A DNA stretch of 16,114 nucleotides from Candidatus Cloacimonadota bacterium (GTDB taxonomy: Bacteria > Cloacimonadota > Cloacimonadia > Cloacimonadales > TCS61). Shown one piece after another: positions 1 to 7,130 of the stretch (positions are counted from its first letter, which is position 1; every line of letters starts with the position of its first letter). The stretch covers positions 1 through 16,114 of the forward strand of contig JAMOPB010000115.1 of assembly GCA_027064945.1 (NCBI GenBank), written 5' to 3'. The translations under genes and the position numbers were made by a program. The notes beneath the pieces were generated by a model. That model did no database searches and was not told where the DNA came from. It saw nothing but the letters and a program-made list of their open reading frames with translations.

Positions 1-203
1 GAGTCGTCTCCATCTTTCCGTCCAAAACATCGTATCTGAGACTGATCGCCACGTATCTGATGGAGTATACGGAGGACTGGGAAGTGGAAAGAAGCTATAT
101 CAAACCTGACAAGCTTCAGGAGCGGGAGTCTAAGAACTGGGGCGATGAAGAGAGGCGAAGTCTATCTGGTCAACATCGGCAAAAAGTACAACAGCGGGTT
201 TGA
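1..203 (+). pseudogene. IS256-type (mutator) transposase, C-terminal relic, cut by left edge
   Basis: The frame with codons starting at position 3 is open from the left edge to a TGA at 201-203. Its first ~40 residues (VVSIFPSKTSYLRLIATYL, then MEYTEDWEVERSYI) match, from memory, the conserved C-terminal end of IS256-family transposases: SIFPS, then RL, then a YL-EY-EDW helix. The DDE catalytic core would lie left of the window. After about position 120 the frame (RESKNWGDEERRS...) no longer looks like transposase and overlaps the toxin stub at 145-216, so the original 3' end has probably been replaced by other DNA. It is convergent with the polysaccharide operon and is roughly 50% GC, unlike the operon. 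It is called a relic because of this odd tail; an intact copy further left cannot be excluded. Confidence 0.6.
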
Positions 204-216
204 GAAGGTGCGGTAA
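145..216 (+). pseudogene. MazF/PemK-type toxin, N-terminal stub (23 codons)
   Basis: ATG at 145 to TAA at 214-216 encodes MKRGEVYLVNIGKKYNSGFE followed by KVR. This closely resembles the start of MazF/PemK endoribonuclease toxins, where MKRGE(V/I)(Y/W)LVN forms the first beta strand and is followed by a loop and K-x-RP. In the family an RP-A/V-hydrophobic strand should come next and the protein should run to about 110 residues; here a stop follows the arginine. No downstream frame in 217-291 restores the toxin sequence, so most of the gene is missing. A G-rich stretch (GGGGCG) sits just before the ATG. The upstream peptide ESKNWGDEERR in the frame at 3-203 could be the tail of a lost antitoxin, but that is a guess. 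It is unlikely to be functional. Confidence 0.5.
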
Positions 217-288
217 TCCCCCAGGCAAAAGGTGGCCCGTGTGGCCTAGTCTCTGCTTTTGGATACTGAGGAAAGTAGGAGGATTACC
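212..288. repeat. Inverted repeat at the operon/mobile-relic junction
   Basis: GGTAATCC at 212-219 is exactly complementary to GGATTACC at 281-288. After one mismatch the pairing continues for two more base pairs (221-222 with 278-279), giving 10 of 11 pairs around a 55-nt interior. A smaller palindromic pair GGCC/GGCC (234-237, 243-246) lies inside. The right arm ends three bases before the wzy stop. The loop is too long and there is no T-run on either strand for a classical intrinsic terminator. It could be a transcript-end hairpin, a worn mobile-element end, or chance. No gene is visible in 217-291. Confidence 0.35.
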
Positions 289-291
289 AGC

Positions 292-1407
292 TTATTTATT
301 ATTTTTCTTTCGGAAATAAGGCTTCAATAAATATAATGAAACAAGATAAAACCAAAAATCATATGTTAAATATGTCAATTTTGTTAGCAACAGAATAAAA
401 GTGAAAAATAATGCTTGCCCCCATGAAATAAAGAAAATAAATGCAAACATCGGAAATGATGTAATGCCATACTCAAAAATCAGTTTGAAAGCGAGCCCAT
501 TGTCTTCTGTAACATATGATTTAAATTTTGTTTGGGCAAATCCTTGTCCCCATAAAATATTTTTACTATCGAGTGAAAGCCAATATTTGAGAATATGAGA
601 ACGTTGTGAAATGCCTGCCACTTGTTTTTTGGAAGGATCGGTTCTTAATTTAATGTAATCATTTAAGCCTATTGTCACAATACTGAGCATAGAAAATAAC
701 AAAAATATAATGGATATATTCTTTAAAGACAGTTTAAAATCATATTTTAGCATTACCACAGTGAAGATAAAAAGTGTTGCTTCAATAATAGCAAAGAAGG
801 AGAATGAAAGATAATAAGATAATAATGTGAAAATATGTAATTTGGTTAATTTTTTTTCTGTCAAATAGCTTAAAATAAGCAATGGAAGAGTGCCTGCTGC
901 ATAACTTCCGGGCTCATTGAAAAGGCTTGTCGGTCTTATAAGATCTGCAGCAGAAAAATACATTTGGTATCTTTGTGATACACCGGTAATAGGTTCTAGA
1001 AAATCAATATATGTACCGGTTGTGTAATATACTATAGTTTGAAAATAAAATACTATTATACAGACAAATAATGCAAAATTAATACTCTTTTGCAACAAAT
1101 CTATTTTATCGGAATAAAATAATAATAAAAGAATGACAATGTAATTTATATAAATTATTTTGAATATATAACTATCATGGAGTTTTTGGTAACTTATATG
1201 TTCATGAAAAATGTTCATTATCAAAAAAAATAAGGTCAGAAAAGCAACTGAAATTATGAAATATATGGTATTTTGTTTGATTGGAAAGGGAGACTTAATA
1301 AAAAACCATAAAGGTAAAGAAGCTGCAATTATATAAGGATTAGATTGTAATGAATATTCCCATACTATTATAAGTATAAAAAAATATGATATTGTTTTTA
1401 ACAGCAT
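292..1407 (-). CDS. wzy: O-antigen/capsule repeat-unit polymerase (Wzy-like)
   Basis: A 371-residue integral inner-membrane protein with about ten hydrophobic segments spread along its length, e.g. around residues 5-37, 47-66, 81-98, 109-127, 169-182, 190-220, 229-248 and 308-360. The periplasmic-type loop has the motif RPTSLFNEPGSYAAG (158-172), which I associate with Wzy and related polymerases. A second loop has WGQGF (286-290), and EDNGLAFKLIFEYGI (301-315) resembles the N-x-L-x-x-L-x-E-x-G-x signature of the polymerase/ligase fold. Wzy proteins are poorly conserved, so the call rests on topology, these motifs, size and context: a Wzx flippase and six glycosyltransferases in the same operon. 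Expected role: joining undecaprenyl-linked repeat units in the periplasm. It is the last gene of the operon, 14 bp after the epimerase, with a weak GCGAG site before the ATG. A WaaL-type ligase is a less likely alternative. Confidence 0.75.
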   Translation of the reverse strand: MLLKTISYFFILIIVWEYSLQSNPYIIAASLPLWFFIKSPFPIKQNTIYFIISVAFLTLFFLIMNIFHEHISYQKLHDSYIFKIIYINYIVILLLLFYSDKIDLLQKSINFALFVCIIVFYFQTIVYYTTGTYIDFLEPITGVSQRYQMYFSAADLIRPTSLFNEPGSYAAGTLPLLILSYLTEKKLTKLHIFTLLSYYLSFSFFAIIEATLFIFTVVMLKYDFKLSLKNISIIFLLFSMLSIVTIGLNDYIKLRTDPSKKQVAGISQRSHILKYWLSLDSKNILWGQGFAQTKFKSYVTEDNGLAFKLIFEYGITSFPMFAFIFFISWGQALFFTFILLLTKLTYLTYDFWFYLVSLYLLKPYFRKKNNK

Positions 1408-1421
1408 ATATTCTCGCTTTT

Positions 1422-2399
1422 TTACTCTGGTAATGAGTTTAATTCTGGAAAAAATTCGCTTTGTATCATTCTTTTTAAGCCTTCTTCAAGCGTATAAGGG
1501 TTTTTAAATCCTATCTTTTCAAGATTTTTTGTTGATACCGTTGTTTCCGCAGTAAATTTTTTAATACGTATTGAACTAACCGGATATTTTTTTCCAGTTA
1601 AAAGAGCAAAAATATCAAAAATGTATCCACCCGAAAGTCCAATAAAGTAGGGTAAGCTAAACATCTTGCCTTTAATACCCATTTCCTTCCTGATAATTGT
1701 TACAATTTCCTTTGTATTGAGATCTGGTTTTCCGGCAAAATTAAATATTTCTATATTTTTAGATTTTCTAAAAGCCATTGAAGCGAGAAAAGCACTTATA
1801 TTACCAACATACCCCATAGATTTTTTATTCTTTCCATTTCCTATCATGATAAATTTTCCGCTAGCAATTTGTTTCATCAGATTGTATACATTCCCCCTAT
1901 TCCTTTCTCCGAATATAACAGCAGGTCTTACAATAACAAGGCTATTTTCTTGATTTTCATTAGCCCATTGAAGGAAAATTTTTTCAGCTTCATATTTGGT
2001 ACGGCCATACTCATTAAAAGGCTTTGCATCGGTAGTTTCATCAGGTTCACCGCGATTTAAACCATAAATTGCGACGGAACTTGTAAAGATGATTCGTTTT
2101 ATTTTATTGTATCGTGCCGCAGCAACAACATTATCTGCTCCCCCGATATTTACATCGGCATAAAGTGATTTGGGTGTAACATCATCTTTGTGTTCGGCAG
2201 CAAGATTATAGATAATATCAATCCCCCGACATGCCTTTATTAAAGCATCCTTGTCTCTGACATCGCCAATTGTAACTAAATGAGGATATTTTTCACTAGT
2301 CACTTTGTCGTATATTCTTACGTTGTGATTATTTTTAAGTAGATCCTCTACCAATCTTGTTCCGATGAATCCACTTCCACCAGTTATTAAAATATTCAT
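1422..2399 (-). CDS. gnu: Gnu-like GlcNAc-PP-undecaprenol 4-epimerase (extended SDR)
   Basis: 325 residues of the extended short-chain dehydrogenase fold. The Rossmann glycine motif is GGSGFIG (7-13), the catalytic serine region TSSVAIYG (106-113) and the active site YGRTK (131-135). Beyond the general fold, several stretches match what I recall of E. coli O157 Gnu (Z3206): IGDVRD (44-49), LAAEHKDDV (66-74), RPAVIFGERNRGNVYNL (158-174), KSMGYVGN (193-200), then KPDLN, GGY-FDI and GKKY-VSS-R-KKF in the C-terminal half. Gnu epimerises lipid-linked GlcNAc-PP-Und to GalNAc-PP-Und, not a nucleotide sugar. If the match holds, the repeat unit starts with GalNAc on a WecA-type primer. A clear site, AAAGGCGG, precedes the ATG. 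It lies between the WbuB-like transferase and wzy. The alternative is a UDP-sugar 4-epimerase or 4-reductase. Confidence 0.75.
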   Translation of the reverse strand: MNILITGGSGFIGTRLVEDLLKNNHNVRIYDKVTSEKYPHLVTIGDVRDKDALIKACRGIDIIYNLAAEHKDDVTPKSLYADVNIGGADNVVAAARYNKIKRIIFTSSVAIYGLNRGEPDETTDAKPFNEYGRTKYEAEKIFLQWANENQENSLVIVRPAVIFGERNRGNVYNLMKQIASGKFIMIGNGKNKKSMGYVGNISAFLASMAFRKSKNIEIFNFAGKPDLNTKEIVTIIRKEMGIKGKMFSLPYFIGLSGGYIFDIFALLTGKKYPVSSIRIKKFTAETTVSTKNLEKIGFKNPYTLEEGLKRMIQSEFFPELNSLPE

Positions 2400-2417
2400 T
2401 TTAAACCGCCTTTTTGA

Positions 2418-3557
2418 TTATATAATTTTGTCAACAATTGACACAATTTCATCAGAAGAATTCTCTCTAATATAATATTTCTCAATTAGTTTTCTATTTG
2501 CATCGGAAATATATTTTGGTGATTTCGCCAAACGTTTAATAGTATAGACTAGTCTATCAACATCATTGGGTTCTATGATGGTTGCATTTTCAAGTTGATT
2601 GACAAATGTAACAGCCTGCCCGACACCTCCATAAATGATGGGAAGTCCAATTGCTGCATATTCGTAAAGTTTCGATGGCATTGCTGAAATGAATTTCCGG
2701 TCCAATTGCGCATAGAGAATGGAAGTTTTCATATAATAATCTTTTAGTTCTTGCCATGTTAGTTTTCCTGTCATTTCTATATTTTGTATTCCCATTCTAT
2801 CTATGTAGTTTTTTATGGATACTGCTTCTATACCACTTCCGATTATGAAAAATTTAATAGAAGGTAATTGTTCGGCGGCTTTTACCAAAGTCATAAGATT
2901 CTGTGCAAGCCCCAAATTTCCAACATAGGTAACAGTTATTTGTTCATTTTGATTGTTTAAGTGCAGAGATGTAAGATGTTTAAATTTATTTCTTTCTATT
3001 CCATTCGGAATTATATTTATATTTTTAATTCCATATTTTTTCTTTAGCAGATTGTATTCATAATCATTTGTTACAGATACATGATCAAATTTTTTGATAC
3101 TTTGTTTCATAATTGTTTTTAATGTATATTTTATTATCTTTTTAACAATCCCTCGATCATCAAGATACTCCCAAACTAAATCTCTTATATCGATTATTCT
3201 AGGCCCTTTCATGCGGAATCCAACCATTGGGATCATAAACATATATGGTGAAGTGGCTATAATTAAATCAGAAGAAAGGCCAGTTGTAATTTTAGTAAGT
3301 TTGTGAATATAAATTATTTCAAAAAAAGCTCTTTTAAAAAAATTTCTTCCATCATAGTTTTGTTGATTAACATAATAAATATCTATGTTATTATTGTATT
3401 TTACATGATTATGTTTTTGATATGATCCTTTTTCTGTCAAACATATCACATTGATTTTGTATTTTTCACCCAGTTTTCTTACGAAAGCTAGCACTCTATT
3501 TGAGCAGGCTGTATTTTCGGGTATGAAATGTGAAGTTAGAAAATTTATTGTTTTCAT
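2418..3557 (-). CDS. WbuB-like GT4 glycosyltransferase
   Basis: 379 residues with the two-domain GT-B plan of family GT4. The N-terminal domain starts at INFLTSHFIPENTACSNRV (4-22) and contains DIRDLVWE (123-130), typical of the WbuB branch (E. coli O26 WbuB, a FucNAc transferase). The C-terminal donor-binding domain starts near TYVGNLGLAQNL (210-221). It carries PSKLYEYAAIGLPII (294-308), the WbuB-branch form of the usual GT4 E-x7-E region. There is no signal peptide; it should work on the cytoplasmic membrane face, adding one sugar to the lipid-linked intermediate. Its ATG overlaps the stop of the heparinase-like gene as ATGA (3554-3557), and AAAGG lies 6 nt upstream, so the two are probably translationally coupled. 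Donor and acceptor cannot be read from sequence; an N-acetylated deoxyhexose donor is suggested only by analogy. Confidence 0.85.
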   Translation of the reverse strand: MKTINFLTSHFIPENTACSNRVLAFVRKLGEKYKINVICLTEKGSYQKHNHVKYNNNIDIYYVNQQNYDGRNFFKRAFFEIIYIHKLTKITTGLSSDLIIATSPYMFMIPMVGFRMKGPRIIDIRDLVWEYLDDRGIVKKIIKYTLKTIMKQSIKKFDHVSVTNDYEYNLLKKKYGIKNINIIPNGIERNKFKHLTSLHLNNQNEQITVTYVGNLGLAQNLMTLVKAAEQLPSIKFFIIGSGIEAVSIKNYIDRMGIQNIEMTGKLTWQELKDYYMKTSILYAQLDRKFISAMPSKLYEYAAIGLPIIYGGVGQAVTFVNQLENATIIEPNDVDRLVYTIKRLAKSPKYISDANRKLIEKYYIRENSSDEIVSIVDKII

Positions 3558-5149
3558 TGGCGGCCTTTATTTTTATTAATGATTATTTTGAGTTCCAAAT
3601 TGTTTAGAAAAAATATTTTGACAAGATTCGCCTTTTTTGTCTTATTGAATTCCATGGCATATTCATAAACATCTATTTTGATTTTAATCACTTCTTTTGA
3701 AATTTGCAAAATTATATCATTATAATATAGATTATTTCCTTTTTTTATAACTTTAATTCCCGGAAAGAAATGTAGGTATGCAATATTAACTGTAGATTTA
3801 TTACTAGAAATAGTATCTGAAACGATTATGGTATTATTATCAAATTGAAACTTCCGAGTATGTAAAACTCCAAATTTACGATATCCGTTGTGAGTTGCTT
3901 TTATTGTATTATTAGATTCATTATATGAGGTAATTTTAGCGCGTTCAGCAACTCTGAATCCTCCCCATATGTGCGATTGGCTTGTGCTGTTAACTTCGAC
4001 AGTATTATGTGAAAAAGTGGAACGCTCTAAATCTCTTCTTTTGCTTGCTTGATAAGTCGAGGTGCCGGTATCGACAATAAATGGTTTACCATCAATGTAT
4101 AACTCAAAATTGAAAGTATCACTATGGGCATGCCCTGGTATGTAGTCAGGACCGATATTGCCAATATCGACGACCATTTCATAATGGTCAAATTCAACTT
4201 TTCGATAACCTGAATCTGATAATTTTAAATATTTTGGTTTTATATTTAAACTTTCTGCATATGTATTTAGTTCCCGGGTATTAGGTGCAACACTAAATGC
4301 ACTATCGTTAAAGAGAGGAATGTTTCCGTTTTTGAACGTCATGATATTTAGCCACCCCAGCATTATAGAAGCTTTTTCTTTTAACAAACTCAATAAATTG
4401 TCATCTTTCCAGCGATTGTTTTTGACCAGATTAATGCAATCAAGTATTCTATAAAGCATAATTTGATGATACATAGGGCTTAATTCGAAATGGGCACCAT
4501 CATTTAAAACTTGCTCTTCAAGTTCCATGAATAGAAGTTCTTTGGCCCTGCTATAAAATAAATTGCTCCTAAAGTAGTGGGCAGCAAAGAGAAGAGAAAA
4601 TGCATTTTCAAGAAGATGATTTCCCATTAAATGATATTCGATGTTGTCCATTAAAATTAAATATTGAGCATAAAGTGATGTGTCGATTTCTTTTTTTTTA
4701 ATTTTATAACGTGTCAAAAACTTTATCCAGTTAATACCTCTTAAGGAAATTGGATAAGGTTCCAATCCATCTTCAATGTATGAAAGTTGTTTAATATAGT
4801 CATTGATAAGAGATAGACCATCTTTTGATGATATGTTTTTTTGATTGAGAAAGTCGAAATAATTGAGATTATATGTCCATAATTTCCCATAATCATGAAA
4901 ATTCCAGTCTATTGGATGTTCAAAGTGTTTCGTTTTATTTAATATATGGAATTTTCCATCATTGTATACTGTGTGTGAAGGTGGTATAGAAGGAATCAAT
5001 GTAAGCGGAGCAGAAATTATCTCATTAATCACTGTAGGTGAGTGGGAAAAATTTCTTTTATTCCTTATTTTTTTTCGAATATTATAATAAAAATAATAAT
5101 ATATCTGTTTTAATTTTAGATACCTGATAGTATTGAAAAATCTAAGCAT
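3554..5149 (-). CDS. Heparinase II/III-family protein, no signal peptide
   Basis: 531 residues from the ATG at 5149. I prefer this start to the one at 5218 because AAGG lies 9 nt upstream and the overlap with the previous gene drops from 77 to 8 bp. An (alpha/alpha) toroid is followed by a beta-sandwich, as in polysaccharide lyases PL12/PL21. Family landmarks are PYPISLRGINW (near 131-141), GNHLLENAFSLLFA (176-189), DGAHFELSPMYHQIM (217-231), GHAHSDTFNFEL (339-350), and SHNTVEVN (380-387). The likely catalytic Asn177, Tyr227 and His340/His342 are retained. The N-terminus is basic and aromatic (MLRFFNTIRYLKLKQIYYYF), not a signal peptide, which is usual for the members found in O-antigen and capsule loci. 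Its role there is unknown: editing or trimming of glycan, or a non-lyase role. Confidence is high for the family and low for the reaction. Confidence 0.88.
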   Translation of the reverse strand: MLRFFNTIRYLKLKQIYYYFYYNIRKKIRNKRNFSHSPTVINEIISAPLTLIPSIPPSHTVYNDGKFHILNKTKHFEHPIDWNFHDYGKLWTYNLNYFDFLNQKNISSKDGLSLINDYIKQLSYIEDGLEPYPISLRGINWIKFLTRYKIKKKEIDTSLYAQYLILMDNIEYHLMGNHLLENAFSLLFAAHYFRSNLFYSRAKELLFMELEEQVLNDGAHFELSPMYHQIMLYRILDCINLVKNNRWKDDNLLSLLKEKASIMLGWLNIMTFKNGNIPLFNDSAFSVAPNTRELNTYAESLNIKPKYLKLSDSGYRKVEFDHYEMVVDIGNIGPDYIPGHAHSDTFNFELYIDGKPFIVDTGTSTYQASKRRDLERSTFSHNTVEVNSTSQSHIWGGFRVAERAKITSYNESNNTIKATHNGYRKFGVLHTRKFQFDNNTIIVSDTISSNKSTVNIAYLHFFPGIKVIKKGNNLYYNDIILQISKEVIKIKIDVYEYAMEFNKTKKANLVKIFFLNNLELKIIINKNKGRQ

Positions 5150-6158
5150 TTTCAAGAACCTTAATAAATTCTTGAGATCTATTATCTGATCGAAATAAAT
5201 CAAATTTTTTATAAGCATTATTTGACATTTTTATATAATTTACATTATCAAAATATTTTATTGCATCAATCAGCTGCTGAACATTTTGAGGATCGATGAG
5301 TACCCCTGTCTTATACTCATCAACAATTTCACTAATCCCTTTTAAATTAGTAGCAATAACGGGCAAACCTATTGAATAAGCTTCAAGGATGATTCCAGGA
5401 TAGCCTTCTTTGTAGCTGGGAAGCAACAGCACATCAAATTCATTTAATGTCGGTATTACCTCTTCCGCTTGTAGTGCACCTTTGTAGGGAACTTTTTCAT
5501 TTTCAAAATCTTCTTCTGTATATTCATTATTGAAAAGTGCTCCATAAATTTCTATTGTATAGCTTTCGTCAAGTTCTCTAGCAGCTTTCAAAATCTCTTC
5601 TATGCCTTTTTCTTTTATTACGCCACTGATAAAAACAAATCTTTTTCTAAATTTTCTTGGCAAGTTTGGTTTTAAAGTTCTGTTTCTGGAATTGGGAAAC
5701 CATATAGTATTTTTATTCATTTTGGAAAAAAAAGAAACCAAATATTTGGTTTCTGCAAACAAAAGATCAAAGTTTGTAAAAATTGTTCTCATATATAATT
5801 TTTTCAGAATACCCGCATTTTTATACTCACTTTCTGCTTCTCCTGCAAATTTTCTCAAAGATGTTTTTTTATTAAAAAATTTCCCTAAAAGGATTATAAT
5901 AATTCCTAAGAACATATAGTCACGGGAACTATGCAAAGAGATGTGCGTACAATCTCTTTGTTTGACTAGTAATTGATATAAAATAGAAAAATAAGCATGG
6001 AAAATATTATTGTAATTTTTTTTATGAGTATCAATAATGATATATTGAACATTCATCTTATCAAGATGTTTTAATAAATCTTCAAACAAAACGGTTGTTC
6101 CGCATGCCAAATCACGTCTATTTTTAATAAATCTTGGACCCATTATTAATAACTTCAA
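5142..6158 (-). CDS. GT4 glycosyltransferase (TTG start)
   Basis: 338 residues with the GT-B fold of family GT4. The first strand is KLLIMGPRF (2-10). The second domain opens with FISGVIKEKGIEEIL (176-190). The donor-site E-x7-E motif is EGYPGIILE (251-259), followed by the GLPVIAT strand (264-270). The start reads TTG (6156-6158) with GGGGG four nt upstream. The first ATG, at 6143, would remove most of the first beta strand, so TTG fits the fold better. No signal peptide; cytoplasmic, extending the lipid-linked repeat unit. It begins 21 bp after the propeller-like gene and its stop overlaps the heparinase-like start by 8 bp. At 338 residues it is slightly short for GT4, mostly through a compact N-domain. 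The sugar specificity cannot be inferred. Confidence 0.85.
   Translation of the reverse strand: MKLLIMGPRFIKNRRDLACGTTVLFEDLLKHLDKMNVQYIIIDTHKKNYNNIFHAYFSILYQLLVKQRDCTHISLHSSRDYMFLGIIIILLGKFFNKKTSLRKFAGEAESEYKNAGILKKLYMRTIFTNFDLLFAETKYLVSFFSKMNKNTIWFPNSRNRTLKPNLPRKFRKRFVFISGVIKEKGIEEILKAARELDESYTIEIYGALFNNEYTEEDFENEKVPYKGALQAEEVIPTLNEFDVLLLPSYKEGYPGIILEAYSIGLPVIATNLKGISEIVDEYKTGVLIDPQNVQQLIDAIKYFDNVNYIKMSNNAYKKFDLFRSDNRSQEFIKVLENA
5159..5164 (-). promoter_or_regulatory. Shine-Dalgarno site deciding the heparinase-like start
   Basis: TTAAGG on the minus strand lies 9 nt upstream of the ATG at 5147-5149. The upstream in-frame ATG at 5218 has no purine-rich site before it, so the start at 5149 is preferred. 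Confidence 0.55.
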
Positions 6159-6162
6159 ATTT

Positions 6163-6167
6163 CCCCC
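6163..6167 (-). promoter_or_regulatory. G-tract Shine-Dalgarno before a TTG start
   Basis: GGGGG on the minus strand, four nt before the TTG at 6156-6158. It supports the unusual TTG initiation of the GT4 gene; the internal ATG at 6143 would cost the first beta strand. Confidence 0.45.
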
Positions 6168-6179
6168 GATTATTATATT

Positions 6180-7130
6180 TTAGATTTCTTTCATATTAAT
6201 TGAGGTGAAATACAGCTCATTCAATTTTTCCTGCCCATTAATAAATTCAATTACACCATAGCCAAGATATTTCTCATTAAAAATATCCTTTTTAAATTCT
6301 TTTTTCCGGTACCAATCTATGCCATTAGTCGATTTGTAAAGAATTGCTCGATGTTTATTTTTATTTTCTATAGTCGTACCTATATACAATTCTCCATCTT
6401 TCGTCGTTGTGCTGAAATAAGCGGGGCCTTCTATCTCTCGAATCATTTCAATGGAATTAGTCTTCTTATTGTACCTATATATATAATTTTGTTCGTCAGG
6501 AGCATCCGTTCCCCAGATTATAAATTCTTTATATTGTATTACACTGACAGCTCGATATTTTTGAGATCCTTTCCCGATATATTTTATTTTTCCATTTCTA
6601 TAATTAAAAAAAAGCATTTTGGATTCATTATTTTTATCTCCTGTTCCAATAATTAATTCATTTCCTTCTTTTCCGGGAATCACAAAATGAATATGCCTAG
6701 CCTTAAGCGACAATATGGACTCTAAATGAAAAGTTGTTAAATCCAATTTATATATCTTTGCTTTTTCCTTTTCCTTGTTTCCCCAATAATCACCGAAAAA
6801 AAGTGTATTGCCTATTAGAGCTATCCCATTTCGCAATGGTCTACTCCCTTTGGGAATAGTGATAATTTTTTTTAGTTTATTATCAGTATAAATTAAAAAT
6901 TTCTTTTTTACGACAACGATGCAACCATCTTTCAAAGGAATAATATTGTGAATTCCTGTTCGTAAAAATCGATCAATCAAACGAAAAGAATGCTTTGCAT
7001 ATTTGTTGGGAACTGTAATATATGGTTTTGCTTTCATTTCATTTATGGTCAAAGTCTTATAGATTTTGTTGCCCTTGGATTGCCAAAAATATTTTCCATC
7101 ATATGCTTCAATTTTTTTGTTGTCTTTCAT
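6180..7130 (-). CDS. Unrecognised protein, probable cytoplasmic beta-propeller
   Basis: I do not recognise this 316-residue protein by name. It is rich in beta strands and aromatic and glycine residues, and shows a recurring hydrophobic strand ending in G-D/T: LFFGDYWGN (110-118), LIIGTGDKN (159-167), FIIWGTDAPD (203-212) and LYIGTTIE (248-255), at roughly 40-50 residue intervals. Near the end, YKSTNGIDWYR (265-275) resembles an Asp-box (S-x-D-x-G-x-T-W), as seen in BNR/sialidase propellers. Together this suggests a five- to six-bladed propeller. There is no signal peptide or membrane segment, so it should be cytoplasmic. It is locked into the operon: its ATG overlaps the upstream glycosyltransferase stop as ATGA (7127-7130), with GAGGA 5-6 nt before it. 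It could be a sugar-modifying enzyme, a scaffold for the transferases, or a degenerate glycoside hydrolase; none is demonstrated. Confidence 0.7.
   Translation of the reverse strand: MKDNKKIEAYDGKYFWQSKGNKIYKTLTINEMKAKPYITVPNKYAKHSFRLIDRFLRTGIHNIIPLKDGCIVVVKKKFLIYTDNKLKKIITIPKGSRPLRNGIALIGNTLFFGDYWGNKEKEKAKIYKLDLTTFHLESILSLKARHIHFVIPGKEGNELIIGTGDKNNESKMLFFNYRNGKIKYIGKGSQKYRAVSVIQYKEFIIWGTDAPDEQNYIYRYNKKTNSIEMIREIEGPAYFSTTTKDGELYIGTTIENKNKHRAILYKSTNGIDWYRKKEFKKDIFNEKYLGYGVIEFINGQEKLNELYFTSINMKEI

Noticed and set aside
268..276. GAGGAAAGT, a string also found in RNase P RNA
   Set aside because: Only nine bases match; the other conserved RNase P RNA elements and a ~350-nt structure are absent.
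401..598. Plus-strand open frames inside wzy and elsewhere in the operon (e.g. 5602-5919, 6990-7367, 14105-14431)
   Set aside because: They are antisense to well-supported genes, are low-complexity or Phe/Ile-rich translations, and have no recognisable motif.
4691..4698. Homopolymer runs of up to 8 A/T (such as here, near 1213, 5706 and 14564) as phase-variation tracts
   Set aside because: No run exceeds 8 bases, they are expected in such AT-rich DNA, and no G or C tract of contingency length is present inside a gene.
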